Shown in pieces: positions 35,628 through 41,864 of a DNA stretch of 41,864 nucleotides. Source of the DNA: Bacteroidota bacterium. Its GTDB lineage: Bacteria > Bacteroidota > Bacteroidia > Chitinophagales > Saprospiraceae. The stretch's first letter is position 1. Every line of letters begins with the position of its first letter. The stretch covers positions 17,817 to 59,680 of the forward strand of contig JAHEAR010000020.1 of assembly GCA_024642665.1 (NCBI GenBank), in the 5' to 3' direction. Both the position numbers and the translations under genes were made by a program. The notes under the pieces were generated by a model. That model saw only the letters and a list, made by a program, of their open reading frames with translations. It was not told where the DNA came from and searched no databases.

Positions 35628-36785
35628 ATGAAATCAATATCAATAGCCGGATCATCTGTTGATGAGATTCAGGCAACCCTAGCCCGTCATATGGCTGATG
35701 GGTACAAGCCCACATTAGCAATCATCTTTATTTCTATTAAAAAAGATCGTCAGGCAGTTTGCCAATTATTCTCCGATCAAGGAATTGATGTTATTGGAGC
35801 CACATCCTCCGGAGAGTTTATCAATGGTCATCACAGCGAAGGAGAAATTGTGGTCATGCTGTTTGATATCCGACGAGAAAACTATACCATCCTGTATGAG
35901 GATATAGGCGAAAGAAGTTTACAGGAAGCTGCTGTAAATCAAGCGCAAACCGCTTTAGATAAATTCGATACACCAGCTTTTATTCTCTTAAGCACAAGCC
36001 TTTCCGAAAGTGGTGACTTTTTGAAAGGGGAACTTCTTTTACGAAGTATTGAACATGTGCTTGGTCCGCAAGTGAATATTTTTGGAGGAATGGCCGGTGA
36101 TGATATGACATTGACCGGCACTTATGTATTTACAAATGGTCTATCGACAGATAATGGATTTGTCTCTCTGGTATTTAATGAAGATAAAGTCAATCTCCAT
36201 GGCATGGCGATCTCCGGTTGGAATCCTATTGGAGTCTTTCGAACGGTCACTAAAAGTGAAGGAAATTTAATTTATTCTATTGATGGGAAGCCGGCGATGG
36301 AGATGTATCTCCGATATTTGGGCGTAGAGAAATCAACCACAGATGATCAATTGAATTTTTTTGAATCTGTGGGCGTTCATTACCCATTTCAAATTGAACG
36401 TGAAGATCGAGGTCCGATGATGTGCGCTCCAATGGGATATGACAAAGAAAAGGAAGCTTTGATCTGCGAGTCTGATGTAGCGGAAGGTTCAAAATTTCGG
36501 TTCTCCACACCACCCGATTTTGATATTGTTGAAACGATATCTCAAAAAGCGCGTGAGGTTAAACAGCATGCACATGCAAAAGCGGAAGCATTACTAATAT
36601 TCTCGTGTGCCGGACGCCTAAACGCTTTGGGACCAATGGCGCATCAAGAAAATGAAGGACTGGCAGAAGTCTGGAATACACCGATGGCAGGATTCTATTC
36701 TTACGGAGAATACGGCCGAGATGAAAATGGAAAACATGAATTTCATTCAACGACTTGTTGCTGGACAGCGATAAGTGAAAAATGA
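35628..36785 (+). CDS. FIST-domain sensor protein (first of four)
   Basis: This 385-residue cytoplasmic protein has no signal peptide. The FIST_N part (about 25-210) contains DGYKPTLAIIFISIKKDRQA, VIGATSSGEFING and NIFGGMAGDDMTLTGTYVF. The FIST_C part (about 215-380) contains ISGWNPIGVFRTVTKSEGNL, a PPDFD loop, FSCAGR at 325-330, YSYGEYGR at about 357-364 and EFHSTTCC (His373, Cys377, Cys378). FIST domains are ligand-sensing modules; the NosP subgroup binds heme and NO and is encoded next to histidine kinases (established). The ligand here is unknown. It starts a same-strand run of four paralogues and a GAF sensor. A near-consensus -7 box (TATCTTTTG, 35580-35588) lies upstream. Confidence 0.9.
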   Translation: MKSISIAGSSVDEIQATLARHMADGYKPTLAIIFISIKKDRQAVCQLFSDQGIDVIGATSSGEFINGHHSEGEIVVMLFDIRRENYTILYEDIGERSLQEAAVNQAQTALDKFDTPAFILLSTSLSESGDFLKGELLLRSIEHVLGPQVNIFGGMAGDDMTLTGTYVFTNGLSTDNGFVSLVFNEDKVNLHGMAISGWNPIGVFRTVTKSEGNLIYSIDGKPAMEMYLRYLGVEKSTTDDQLNFFESVGVHYPFQIEREDRGPMMCAPMGYDKEKEALICESDVAEGSKFRFSTPPDFDIVETISQKAREVKQHAHAKAEALLIFSCAGRLNALGPMAHQENEGLAEVWNTPMAGFYSYGEYGRDENGKHEFHSTTCCWTAISEK

Positions 36786-36803
36786 TGAGAGGTGAGCAGA
36801 AAG

Positions 36804-36845
36804 TAGTGAGTAATGAGTAGTGAGTAGTGAGTAGTGAGTAGTGAG
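36804..36845 (+). repeat. Heptanucleotide tandem repeat (TAGTGAG) x6 between FIST 1 and FIST 2
   Basis: Six head-to-tail 7-base units, five TAGTGAG and one TAATGAG (second), lie in the 123-base spacer, about 60 bases before the second FIST ATG. The repeat is followed by a TTAAC-rich stretch up to the start. Copy-number change by slippage could alter promoter spacing. Confidence 0.9.
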
Positions 36846-36908
36846 TAAAAAATATAAAGCACAACATTAAACTTTTAACTTTAAACCTTAACCCTTAACC
36901 CCCATCAA

Positions 36909-38048
36909 ATGCGATCAAAATCGATCAATGGAAAGTCTCCGGAGGAAATTCAAGCCTCACTTGAGAACAGCATGGCTGATGGCTTTACACCCACTCTTGC
37001 GATCGTCTTTATTTCTATTCATATGGATATGGCTGGGACAATTTCTGTGCTTGAAGATGCGGGACTGGCTATATTTGGTGCTAGTACGAACGGGGCATTT
37101 ACACAAAATGGTATAGAGCATAATTCAGTTGCCATATTATTGCTGGATATGCCAAAAGAATATTTCCGAATCGAATGGAGTGAATGCCCTGGCGGTGAAG
37201 AAATAAAAGTAGCCAGGCAAATTGCAGCGAAGGGAAAAAAAGCATTCCGAAATCCGGCACTATTGCTTTCCACGGCACATGTTGAATTAGTAGGTGAAGA
37301 TGTCATCCAAGGGTTTACCGAAGTGCTTGGACCTGATGTGACGATTATTGGAGGTGTAGCAGGTGATGATGTCAGCATGGAAGGTGGGATTGTTTTTACA
37401 AACCAAAACATGAGTAAGCGAGGTATCTGTGCACTCTTTTTGGATCAGGATAAAATCGATATATCAGGGCAAGCTGTATCAGGATGGAAAGGTGTTGGCA
37501 CACCAAAAACTGTAACCCTGAGCAAAGGCAATTGGATTGAAACCATCGATGGACAACCTGCTCTGGATATGCTTATAAAATTTACCGGCTTAAATGTGAG
37601 TCTGGATGATGAGTTAAGTCTAGCCAACCAGGTAGGAATGAGTTTTCCACTCCAGGTAATCAGAGACAAAGGGGTACCAACGATGAAACCTCCCCTGCTG
37701 TACAATCGCGAGACAAGAGCTATCATGACAGGTGGATATATTCCGCAGGGCGCAAGTATCCGCTTTTCACTGCCCCCGGATTTTGATGTGGTGGATACCG
37801 TCATAGAAAGTGCCCAAAAAACAAAGGATACTATTTTACCTGAGGCAGATGCCATGATTATTTTTTCGTGTGTTGGCAGATTCGACACATTGGGCCCACT
37901 TATAGAACAAGAGATCAATGGACTTAAAGAAGTTTGGAATATTCCTTTAATCGGATTTTTCTCGTATGGCGAATATGGAAGAACAGAAGGTGGGCATCTT
38001 GATTTTCATGGGACAACATGCAGTTGGGCCGTGTTAAGGGAAAAATGA
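36909..38048 (+). CDS. FIST-domain sensor protein (second of four)
   Basis: This 379-residue protein is a paralogue of its neighbours. The opening KSINGKSPEEIQASLENSMA and DGFTPTLAIVFISIHMD match the shared pattern, followed by IFGASTNGAFTQNG (GAF where the others have GEF), TIIGGVAGDDVSMEGGIVFT, VSGWKGVGTPKTVTLSKGNW, LPPDFDVVDTV, FSCVGRFDTLGPLI, FFSYGEYGRTEGGHLDFHGT and TCSW at the end. Compared with the first paralogue the C-terminal Cys pair is reduced to one Cys, so redox or metal binding there may differ. It is cytoplasmic. The upstream spacer contains the heptamer repeat. The next gene follows after 72 bases. Confidence 0.9.
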   Translation: MRSKSINGKSPEEIQASLENSMADGFTPTLAIVFISIHMDMAGTISVLEDAGLAIFGASTNGAFTQNGIEHNSVAILLLDMPKEYFRIEWSECPGGEEIKVARQIAAKGKKAFRNPALLLSTAHVELVGEDVIQGFTEVLGPDVTIIGGVAGDDVSMEGGIVFTNQNMSKRGICALFLDQDKIDISGQAVSGWKGVGTPKTVTLSKGNWIETIDGQPALDMLIKFTGLNVSLDDELSLANQVGMSFPLQVIRDKGVPTMKPPLLYNRETRAIMTGGYIPQGASIRFSLPPDFDVVDTVIESAQKTKDTILPEADAMIIFSCVGRFDTLGPLIEQEINGLKEVWNIPLIGFFSYGEYGRTEGGHLDFHGTTCSWAVLREK

Positions 38049-38049
38049 A

Positions 38050-38063
38050 TAGTGATTAGTGAA
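38050..38063 (+). repeat. Short heptamer relic after FIST 2
   Basis: TAGTGAT-TAGTGAA, two degenerate units of the heptamer in the previous spacer, lie at the same position just after the FIST stop. They are followed by a similar AACATTAAAC ... TAAGCCCC stretch, suggesting the spacers share ancestry. Confidence 0.6.
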
Positions 38064-38120
38064 ACAAAACAAATTTAATCTTTAACATTAAACTCTACAC
38101 ATTAAGCCCCTATCCTGAAT

Positions 38121-39284
38121 ATGCTTGCCAAATCAATCAAAGGAAAATCCACAGAAGAAATTAAAGCTGCACTGGCAGAAGCATTGGACGGCAAGTTCAA
38201 TCCCACTTTAGCTGTTGTATTCTTATCGGTTAAACAGGATAGAGACGCTATTTCCAAATTACTAGATGAAAAAGGAATTCAGATATTCGGAGTGACCACA
38301 GCAGGTGAATTTATTGATGGCGAAATTGAGGAGGGAAGCATTGCCATGATGCTGCTGAACATCCACCCCAATTATTTTAAAATTGCATTTATTGAAACAA
38401 GCCCACAGGTGGTATTTAGTGATGCAACTAAGATTGCGATTTCAGGGAAAGAAACTTTTGACAACCCTGCGTTCATTATAGCGAACAGTGGCGTATCTTT
38501 AGATGGTGAACCAATTGTAGAAGGTATTTTACAGGGCATTGTTCAATCTGGCTCATCGCCACGCAAAGACGTAACTCTATTTGGAGGTAAGGCAGCAGAT
38601 GATTTGGCCCTTGAATCAACATTTGTTTTTACCAATAGAAAAAGTAACGACTGCGCAATCTTAGCACTCATCATTGATGAAGATAAAATCGATGTCAGAG
38701 GGATAGCTACTTGTGGCTGGAATGCTATCGGCACCACAAAAACAGTTACGAAAAGCGAAGGGAATACTGTGTATACCATCGACGATAAACCGGCATTGGA
38801 CATGTTAATGAATTACCTTGGTGTTGACATACAGCAGGATGACACTAAGAAAATCGTAAGTTTTCTAAGCTCCTGGTATTATCCATTGCAATTGGAACGA
38901 GAAAATGTAGATCCGGTCATACGTACGGCTATGTTTGCCAATAGTGAAGATCGATCACTGATTTGTTCCGGAAACGTGCCTCAGGGATCAAAAATTAAGT
39001 TTGCGTTACCACCGGATTTTGATTCCATCGAAACGGTCATTGAAGATTGTAAGAGTATTAAAGATAATCCGCTGCAGCAGGCTGATGCCTTAATCATGTT
39101 CTCCTGCGTGAGCAGATATTTATCGTTTGGGATGGTCATAAAAGAAGAGATCGAGCAGGTCCAAAACATTTGGAGTGCACCTATGGCTGGCTTTTTCTCT
39201 TATGGCGAATATGGTAAATCTAAAACCGGCACAAATGAATATCATAATAATACTTGCTGCCTGGTGGCCTTAAAAGAAAAATAA
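38121..39284 (+). CDS. FIST-domain sensor protein (third of four)
   Basis: This 387-residue protein shows the family pattern: KSIKGKSTEEIKAALAEA, KFNPTLAVVFLSVKQDRDAI, IFGVTTAGEFIDGE, VTLFGGKAADDLALESTFVF, TCGWNAIGTTKTVTKSEGNT, LPPDFDSIETV, FSCVSRYLSFGMVI, FFSYGEYGKSKTGTNEYHNN and TCCL. Two differences stand out: an insertion of about eight residues (VQSGSSPRK) before the LFGG strand, and AADD where the other three have AGDD. FSCVSR also lacks the Gly of FSCxGR, so ligand specificity may differ. It is cytoplasmic and cotranscription with its neighbours is likely (70-base gap to the next). Its first 51 coding bases after codon 3 are almost identical to the fourth paralogue. Confidence 0.9.
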   Translation: MLAKSIKGKSTEEIKAALAEALDGKFNPTLAVVFLSVKQDRDAISKLLDEKGIQIFGVTTAGEFIDGEIEEGSIAMMLLNIHPNYFKIAFIETSPQVVFSDATKIAISGKETFDNPAFIIANSGVSLDGEPIVEGILQGIVQSGSSPRKDVTLFGGKAADDLALESTFVFTNRKSNDCAILALIIDEDKIDVRGIATCGWNAIGTTKTVTKSEGNTVYTIDDKPALDMLMNYLGVDIQQDDTKKIVSFLSSWYYPLQLERENVDPVIRTAMFANSEDRSLICSGNVPQGSKIKFALPPDFDSIETVIEDCKSIKDNPLQQADALIMFSCVSRYLSFGMVIKEEIEQVQNIWSAPMAGFFSYGEYGKSKTGTNEYHNNTCCLVALKEK

Positions 39285-39354
39285 AAATCAGTTGATATGT
39301 TGAATCGATGATTCTAAGAATTCTCGCCTCCATACCACCCATAAAAAAACAAAA

Positions 39355-40494
39355 ATGAAAGCAAAATCAATCAAAGGAAAATCCACAGAAGAAATAAAAG
39401 CTGCACTGGCAGAAAGTACAGCAGACGGCTTTACGCCGACACTGGCTATTTGCTTTATTTCCAAAAGCCTTGACAGAACGGCCATCAGTGATTTGTTAGA
39501 TACCTCTGGGATCAGTGTCTTCGGCAGTACAACCAATGGAGAGTTTGTTGATGAAACACCGGAGAAAGCCTCAGCAGCTATCCTTTTATTGGATATGAAA
39601 AAAGAGCACTTTCAAATTTATTTTGAAGAATATCCTGATAAAAATTATCGAGAAGTTGCGAAAAATATTGCTCAAAAAGCCAAAGAAAAATTTGAAACAC
39701 CTGCATTTTTAATCGGCATAAGTAATGCAGCCGCCGATGGCGAAGAAATACTGCATGGTTTTGAAGACGTAGCCGGCACTGCCGTAAATGTCTTTGGCGG
39801 TGGTGCCGGAGATGATTATGTTTTTGCAGACACTTTTGTATTCACCAATAAAAAGGATAGCCGCAATGCTATCGTATGTATGGCACTGGACGAATCAAAA
39901 GTAAAAATAAAAGGCATTGCTACCTGCGGATGGAAGCCGGTGGGTACAGAAAAAACAGTGACAAAAAGTGAAGGAAATCACGTATACACCGTAGACAATC
40001 TTCCGGTACTTGATCTTACGGCCAAATACGGTGGCATTGAAAATGTAATGCCTGAAAACAAAAGTCTCCTTTTAGAAATAGCGGCCAACTTTCCATTGCA
40101 ATTGCAACGTGAAAAAGGGGATCCTGTCATGCGGCCGGGACTGGTGGTGGACTGGAACGACCGGTCTTATTATACCAGTGGCGCCGTACCACAGGGATCA
40201 AAAGTGCGATTCTCCTTACCCCCTGACTTTGATGTGATGGAAAAGGTAGTGAAAGGGGTTGAAAATTTAAAAGCTACCGAAATGCCTGAAGCTGATGCAT
40301 TGGTTGTTTTCAGCTGCGCCGGCAGGATACTTTCACTGGGGCCATTAATGTCGGAAGAGCTTGAGGGGATAAAAAAAGTTTGGAATGTACCGATGGCAGG
40401 CATGTTCTCTAATTCGGAACTGGGCAGAGCAACAGGAGGTAATCTTGAAATGCATAATCTCACCACTTGCACGATTGCTCTAAAAGAAAAATAA
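39355..40494 (+). CDS. FIST-domain sensor protein (fourth of four)
   Basis: This 379-residue protein has KSIKGKSTEEIKAALAES, DGFTPTLAICFISKSLDRTA, VFGSTTNGEFVDE, NVFGGGAGDDYVFADTFVFT, TCGWKPVGTEKTVTKSEGNH, LPPDFDVMEKV, FSCAGRILSLGPLM, and at the end MFSNSELGRATGGNLEMHNL followed by TTC. The YGEYG motif of the other three is replaced by NSELG, the largest change at that conserved site. It is cytoplasmic. The stop codon (40492-40494) is immediately followed by the ATG of the GAF-type protein, so the two are almost certainly cotranscribed and translationally coupled, making this the most likely direct partner of that sensor. Confidence 0.9.
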   Translation: MKAKSIKGKSTEEIKAALAESTADGFTPTLAICFISKSLDRTAISDLLDTSGISVFGSTTNGEFVDETPEKASAAILLLDMKKEHFQIYFEEYPDKNYREVAKNIAQKAKEKFETPAFLIGISNAAADGEEILHGFEDVAGTAVNVFGGGAGDDYVFADTFVFTNKKDSRNAIVCMALDESKVKIKGIATCGWKPVGTEKTVTKSEGNHVYTVDNLPVLDLTAKYGGIENVMPENKSLLLEIAANFPLQLQREKGDPVMRPGLVVDWNDRSYYTSGAVPQGSKVRFSLPPDFDVMEKVVKGVENLKATEMPEADALVVFSCAGRILSLGPLMSEELEGIKKVWNVPMAGMFSNSELGRATGGNLEMHNLTTCTIALKEK

Positions 40495-41864
40495 ATGAAT
40501 CAGCAACTTCAGACCATACTAGACGCTATTCAGCTTAATGATAAAATTAGCGCAGAAGAAAAGGATGTTCTTATCAAAGCTATCAAAAAAGCTGACAATG
40601 ATTTAACGATTGCTGAATTCAAACTTGAACGTACAGAAAAGGTCAAGCGTACAACAGCTATACTCCTGGAAGAAACCATTGAAGAGTTAGAGCTTAAGAG
40701 AAAAGCGGTTGAAACGCAAAACAGAGACTTAGAAATAGAAGCTGCCATGGAACGGATTCGTGCCCTGGCATTGGCTATGCATAGCTCCGATGATCTCGCG
40801 AAAACAATTGATGCATTTTTTAACGAACTGGGACTATTAGGTGTAACGCCTCGTCGCTGTGGTGTAGGATTTATTGATAAAAAAACAAGAGTGGCGACTT
40901 TAAAGGCTACTACTTCGACAGAGCAGCGCGATAAAAAAATGGTCGATGGGCAATTAACGCTGGCCGGACATCCAATTCTTGATGGCATTTTTGACCACTG
41001 GATCAAACAAGAAGAATATCATCCTGTACTCCGGGGAAATGAAATAAGAGATTATTACAGAGCGATGGACCCGGAAGTACATTTTCCGGAATTTGCAGAG
41101 GATGTGACCCAATATGGGTATTACTTTTACTTCGCAGAAGGTGGTGTGTATGCCTGGACAGAAAAAGCACTTAAAGAAGGTGATCTTCAACTCTACAGAA
41201 AATTTACCTCCGTGCTTAGTCTGGCGCATCGGCGTTTTATGGACTTGCGCCAGGCAGAAATGAGGGCGAAAGAAGCTATAAAACAAGCTTCCCTTGACCG
41301 TGTTCGCGGTCAAATCGCCAGTATGCGATCTACGGAAGACCTTGATCAAATAACGCCGTTGATATGGAATGAACTTAACACGCTGGGCGTCCCATTTTCT
41401 CGTTGTGGGGTATTTATTATAGATGAAGACAAACCAAATGTTCAGGTTTTTCTTTCTGCACCGGATGGCCACTCATTGGCAATGATGACTCTACCTAAAG
41501 ATGCCAACGCATTAACCAGCCATGCTGTTGAGGCCTGGCAAGAAAGCAAGGTATATATCACCCACTGGAATAAAGAACAATTTATTTCCTGGGTGCAATC
41601 CATGTATGCACAAGGCTATATTCAGGACAAAGACTCATATCAGGATACGACTACGCCACCGGAATCACTGCATTTGCATTTTGTGCCATACAAACAAGGC
41701 ATGTTGTATGTTGGAAACGACAATGAACTTTCCGAAGACGAAATTGATATGGTAAAATCGCTGGCTGAGGCCTTTTCCATTGCCTATGCCCGATATGATG
41801 ATTTTAAAAAACTTGAGATCGCCAAGCAAAATGTAGAATCAACCCTCTCAGAACTTAAAGCCAC
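40495..41864 (+). CDS. GAF-type sensor protein, probably a histidine kinase, 3' end outside the window
   Basis: The frame is open from ATG 40495 to the right edge (456 codons). Residues 1-80 form a long coiled coil (AEEKDVLIKAIKKADNDLTI, LEETIEELELKRKAVETQNR). Two related GAF-like sensor domains follow, each opened by a signalling helix: AMERIRALALAMHSSDDLAK (about 83) with LGVTPRRCGVGFIDKK, and LDRVRGQIASMRSTEDLDQI (about 269) with LGVPFSRCGVFIIDED. A further coiled coil begins near residue 440. In Bacteroidota this E-R-V-R-A-x-x-x-x-M architecture normally leads into a HisKA/HATPase kinase or a cyclase; the output domain is not visible. It abuts the fourth FIST gene with no gap, suggesting one signalling unit. 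Confidence 0.8.
   Translation, partial: MNQQLQTILDAIQLNDKISAEEKDVLIKAIKKADNDLTIAEFKLERTEKVKRTTAILLEETIEELELKRKAVETQNRDLEIEAAMERIRALALAMHSSDDLAKTIDAFFNELGLLGVTPRRCGVGFIDKKTRVATLKATTSTEQRDKKMVDGQLTLAGHPILDGIFDHWIKQEEYHPVLRGNEIRDYYRAMDPEVHFPEFAEDVTQYGYYFYFAEGGVYAWTEKALKEGDLQLYRKFTSVLSLAHRRFMDLRQAEMRAKEAIKQASLDRVRGQIASMRSTEDLDQITPLIWNELNTLGVPFSRCGVFIIDEDKPNVQVFLSAPDGHSLAMMTLPKDANALTSHAVEAWQESKVYITHWNKEQFISWVQSMYAQGYIQDKDSYQDTTTPPESLHLHFVPYKQGMLYVGNDNELSEDEIDMVKSLAEAFSIAYARYDDFKKLEIAKQNVESTLSELKA

Noticed and set aside
36559-36867. Minus-strand frame with LLTTHYSLLTTHYSLLTT
   Set aside because: It is a translation of the TAGTGAG heptamer repeat and the antisense of the first FIST gene.

Overview
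The window reads as chromosomal DNA of a free-living Bacteroidota, most likely a Saprospiria/Haliscomenobacter-like lineage (an inference from gene content, not a search). Evidence includes SprB-type repeats, a gliding-motility (type B) C-terminal domain, two type A type IX secretion (T9SS) sorting domains, many short lipoproteins with a Cys lipobox, weak Shine-Dalgarno sites, and promoter boxes resembling the Bacteroidota -7 consensus TAnnTTTG. No rRNA, tRNA, CRISPR array or intact insertion sequence was seen.

Layout: (a) 1-2525, minus strand: 5' part of a long SprB-repeat surface protein running off the left edge. (b) 2.7-13.1 kb: a low-density zone where intact secreted or lipoprotein enzymes (lipoprotein arylsulfatase, T9SS-exported M60 metallopeptidase, periplasmic M20 amidohydrolase, a lipoprotein) alternate with decayed genes: a higBA toxin-antitoxin pair with in-frame stops, a beta-propeller fragment, a Crp/Fnr fragment, and an amidohydrolase N-terminus joined in frame to a glyoxalase C-terminus. 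(c) 13.3-18.0 kb: a RibD-C reductase-like protein and a 1318-residue secreted protein of 14 tandem Ig-like repeats. (d) 18.5-22.2 kb: a NarL/LuxR-type response regulator, a TPR histidine kinase and a small lipoprotein. A 14-bp dyad lies before the kinase and lipoprotein genes at exactly the same distance from a -7-like box, suggesting a small regulon. (e) 22.6-30.6 kb: membrane and stress-type genes (LtrA, NTF2-like lipoprotein, DUF2071, DUF1003, a channel-like protein, DUF2200, an ICMT-like methyltransferase, a diheme cytochrome/DUF3365 lipoprotein). (f) 30.6-35.4 kb: an unrecognised minus-strand protein with an internal repeat, a small T9SS cargo, DUF2911-TPR, an NTF2-like lipoprotein and an outer-membrane barrel. 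(g) 35.6 kb to the right edge: four consecutive FIST-domain sensor paralogues followed without a gap by a GAF-type signalling protein that runs off the window.

The two most interesting systems are the tandem FIST x4 plus GAF sensor cluster, with an expanded heptanucleotide repeat in one spacer, and the response-regulator/kinase/lipoprotein module with its paired operator-like dyads. Functional statements rest on motif recognition by eye; no database search was run.
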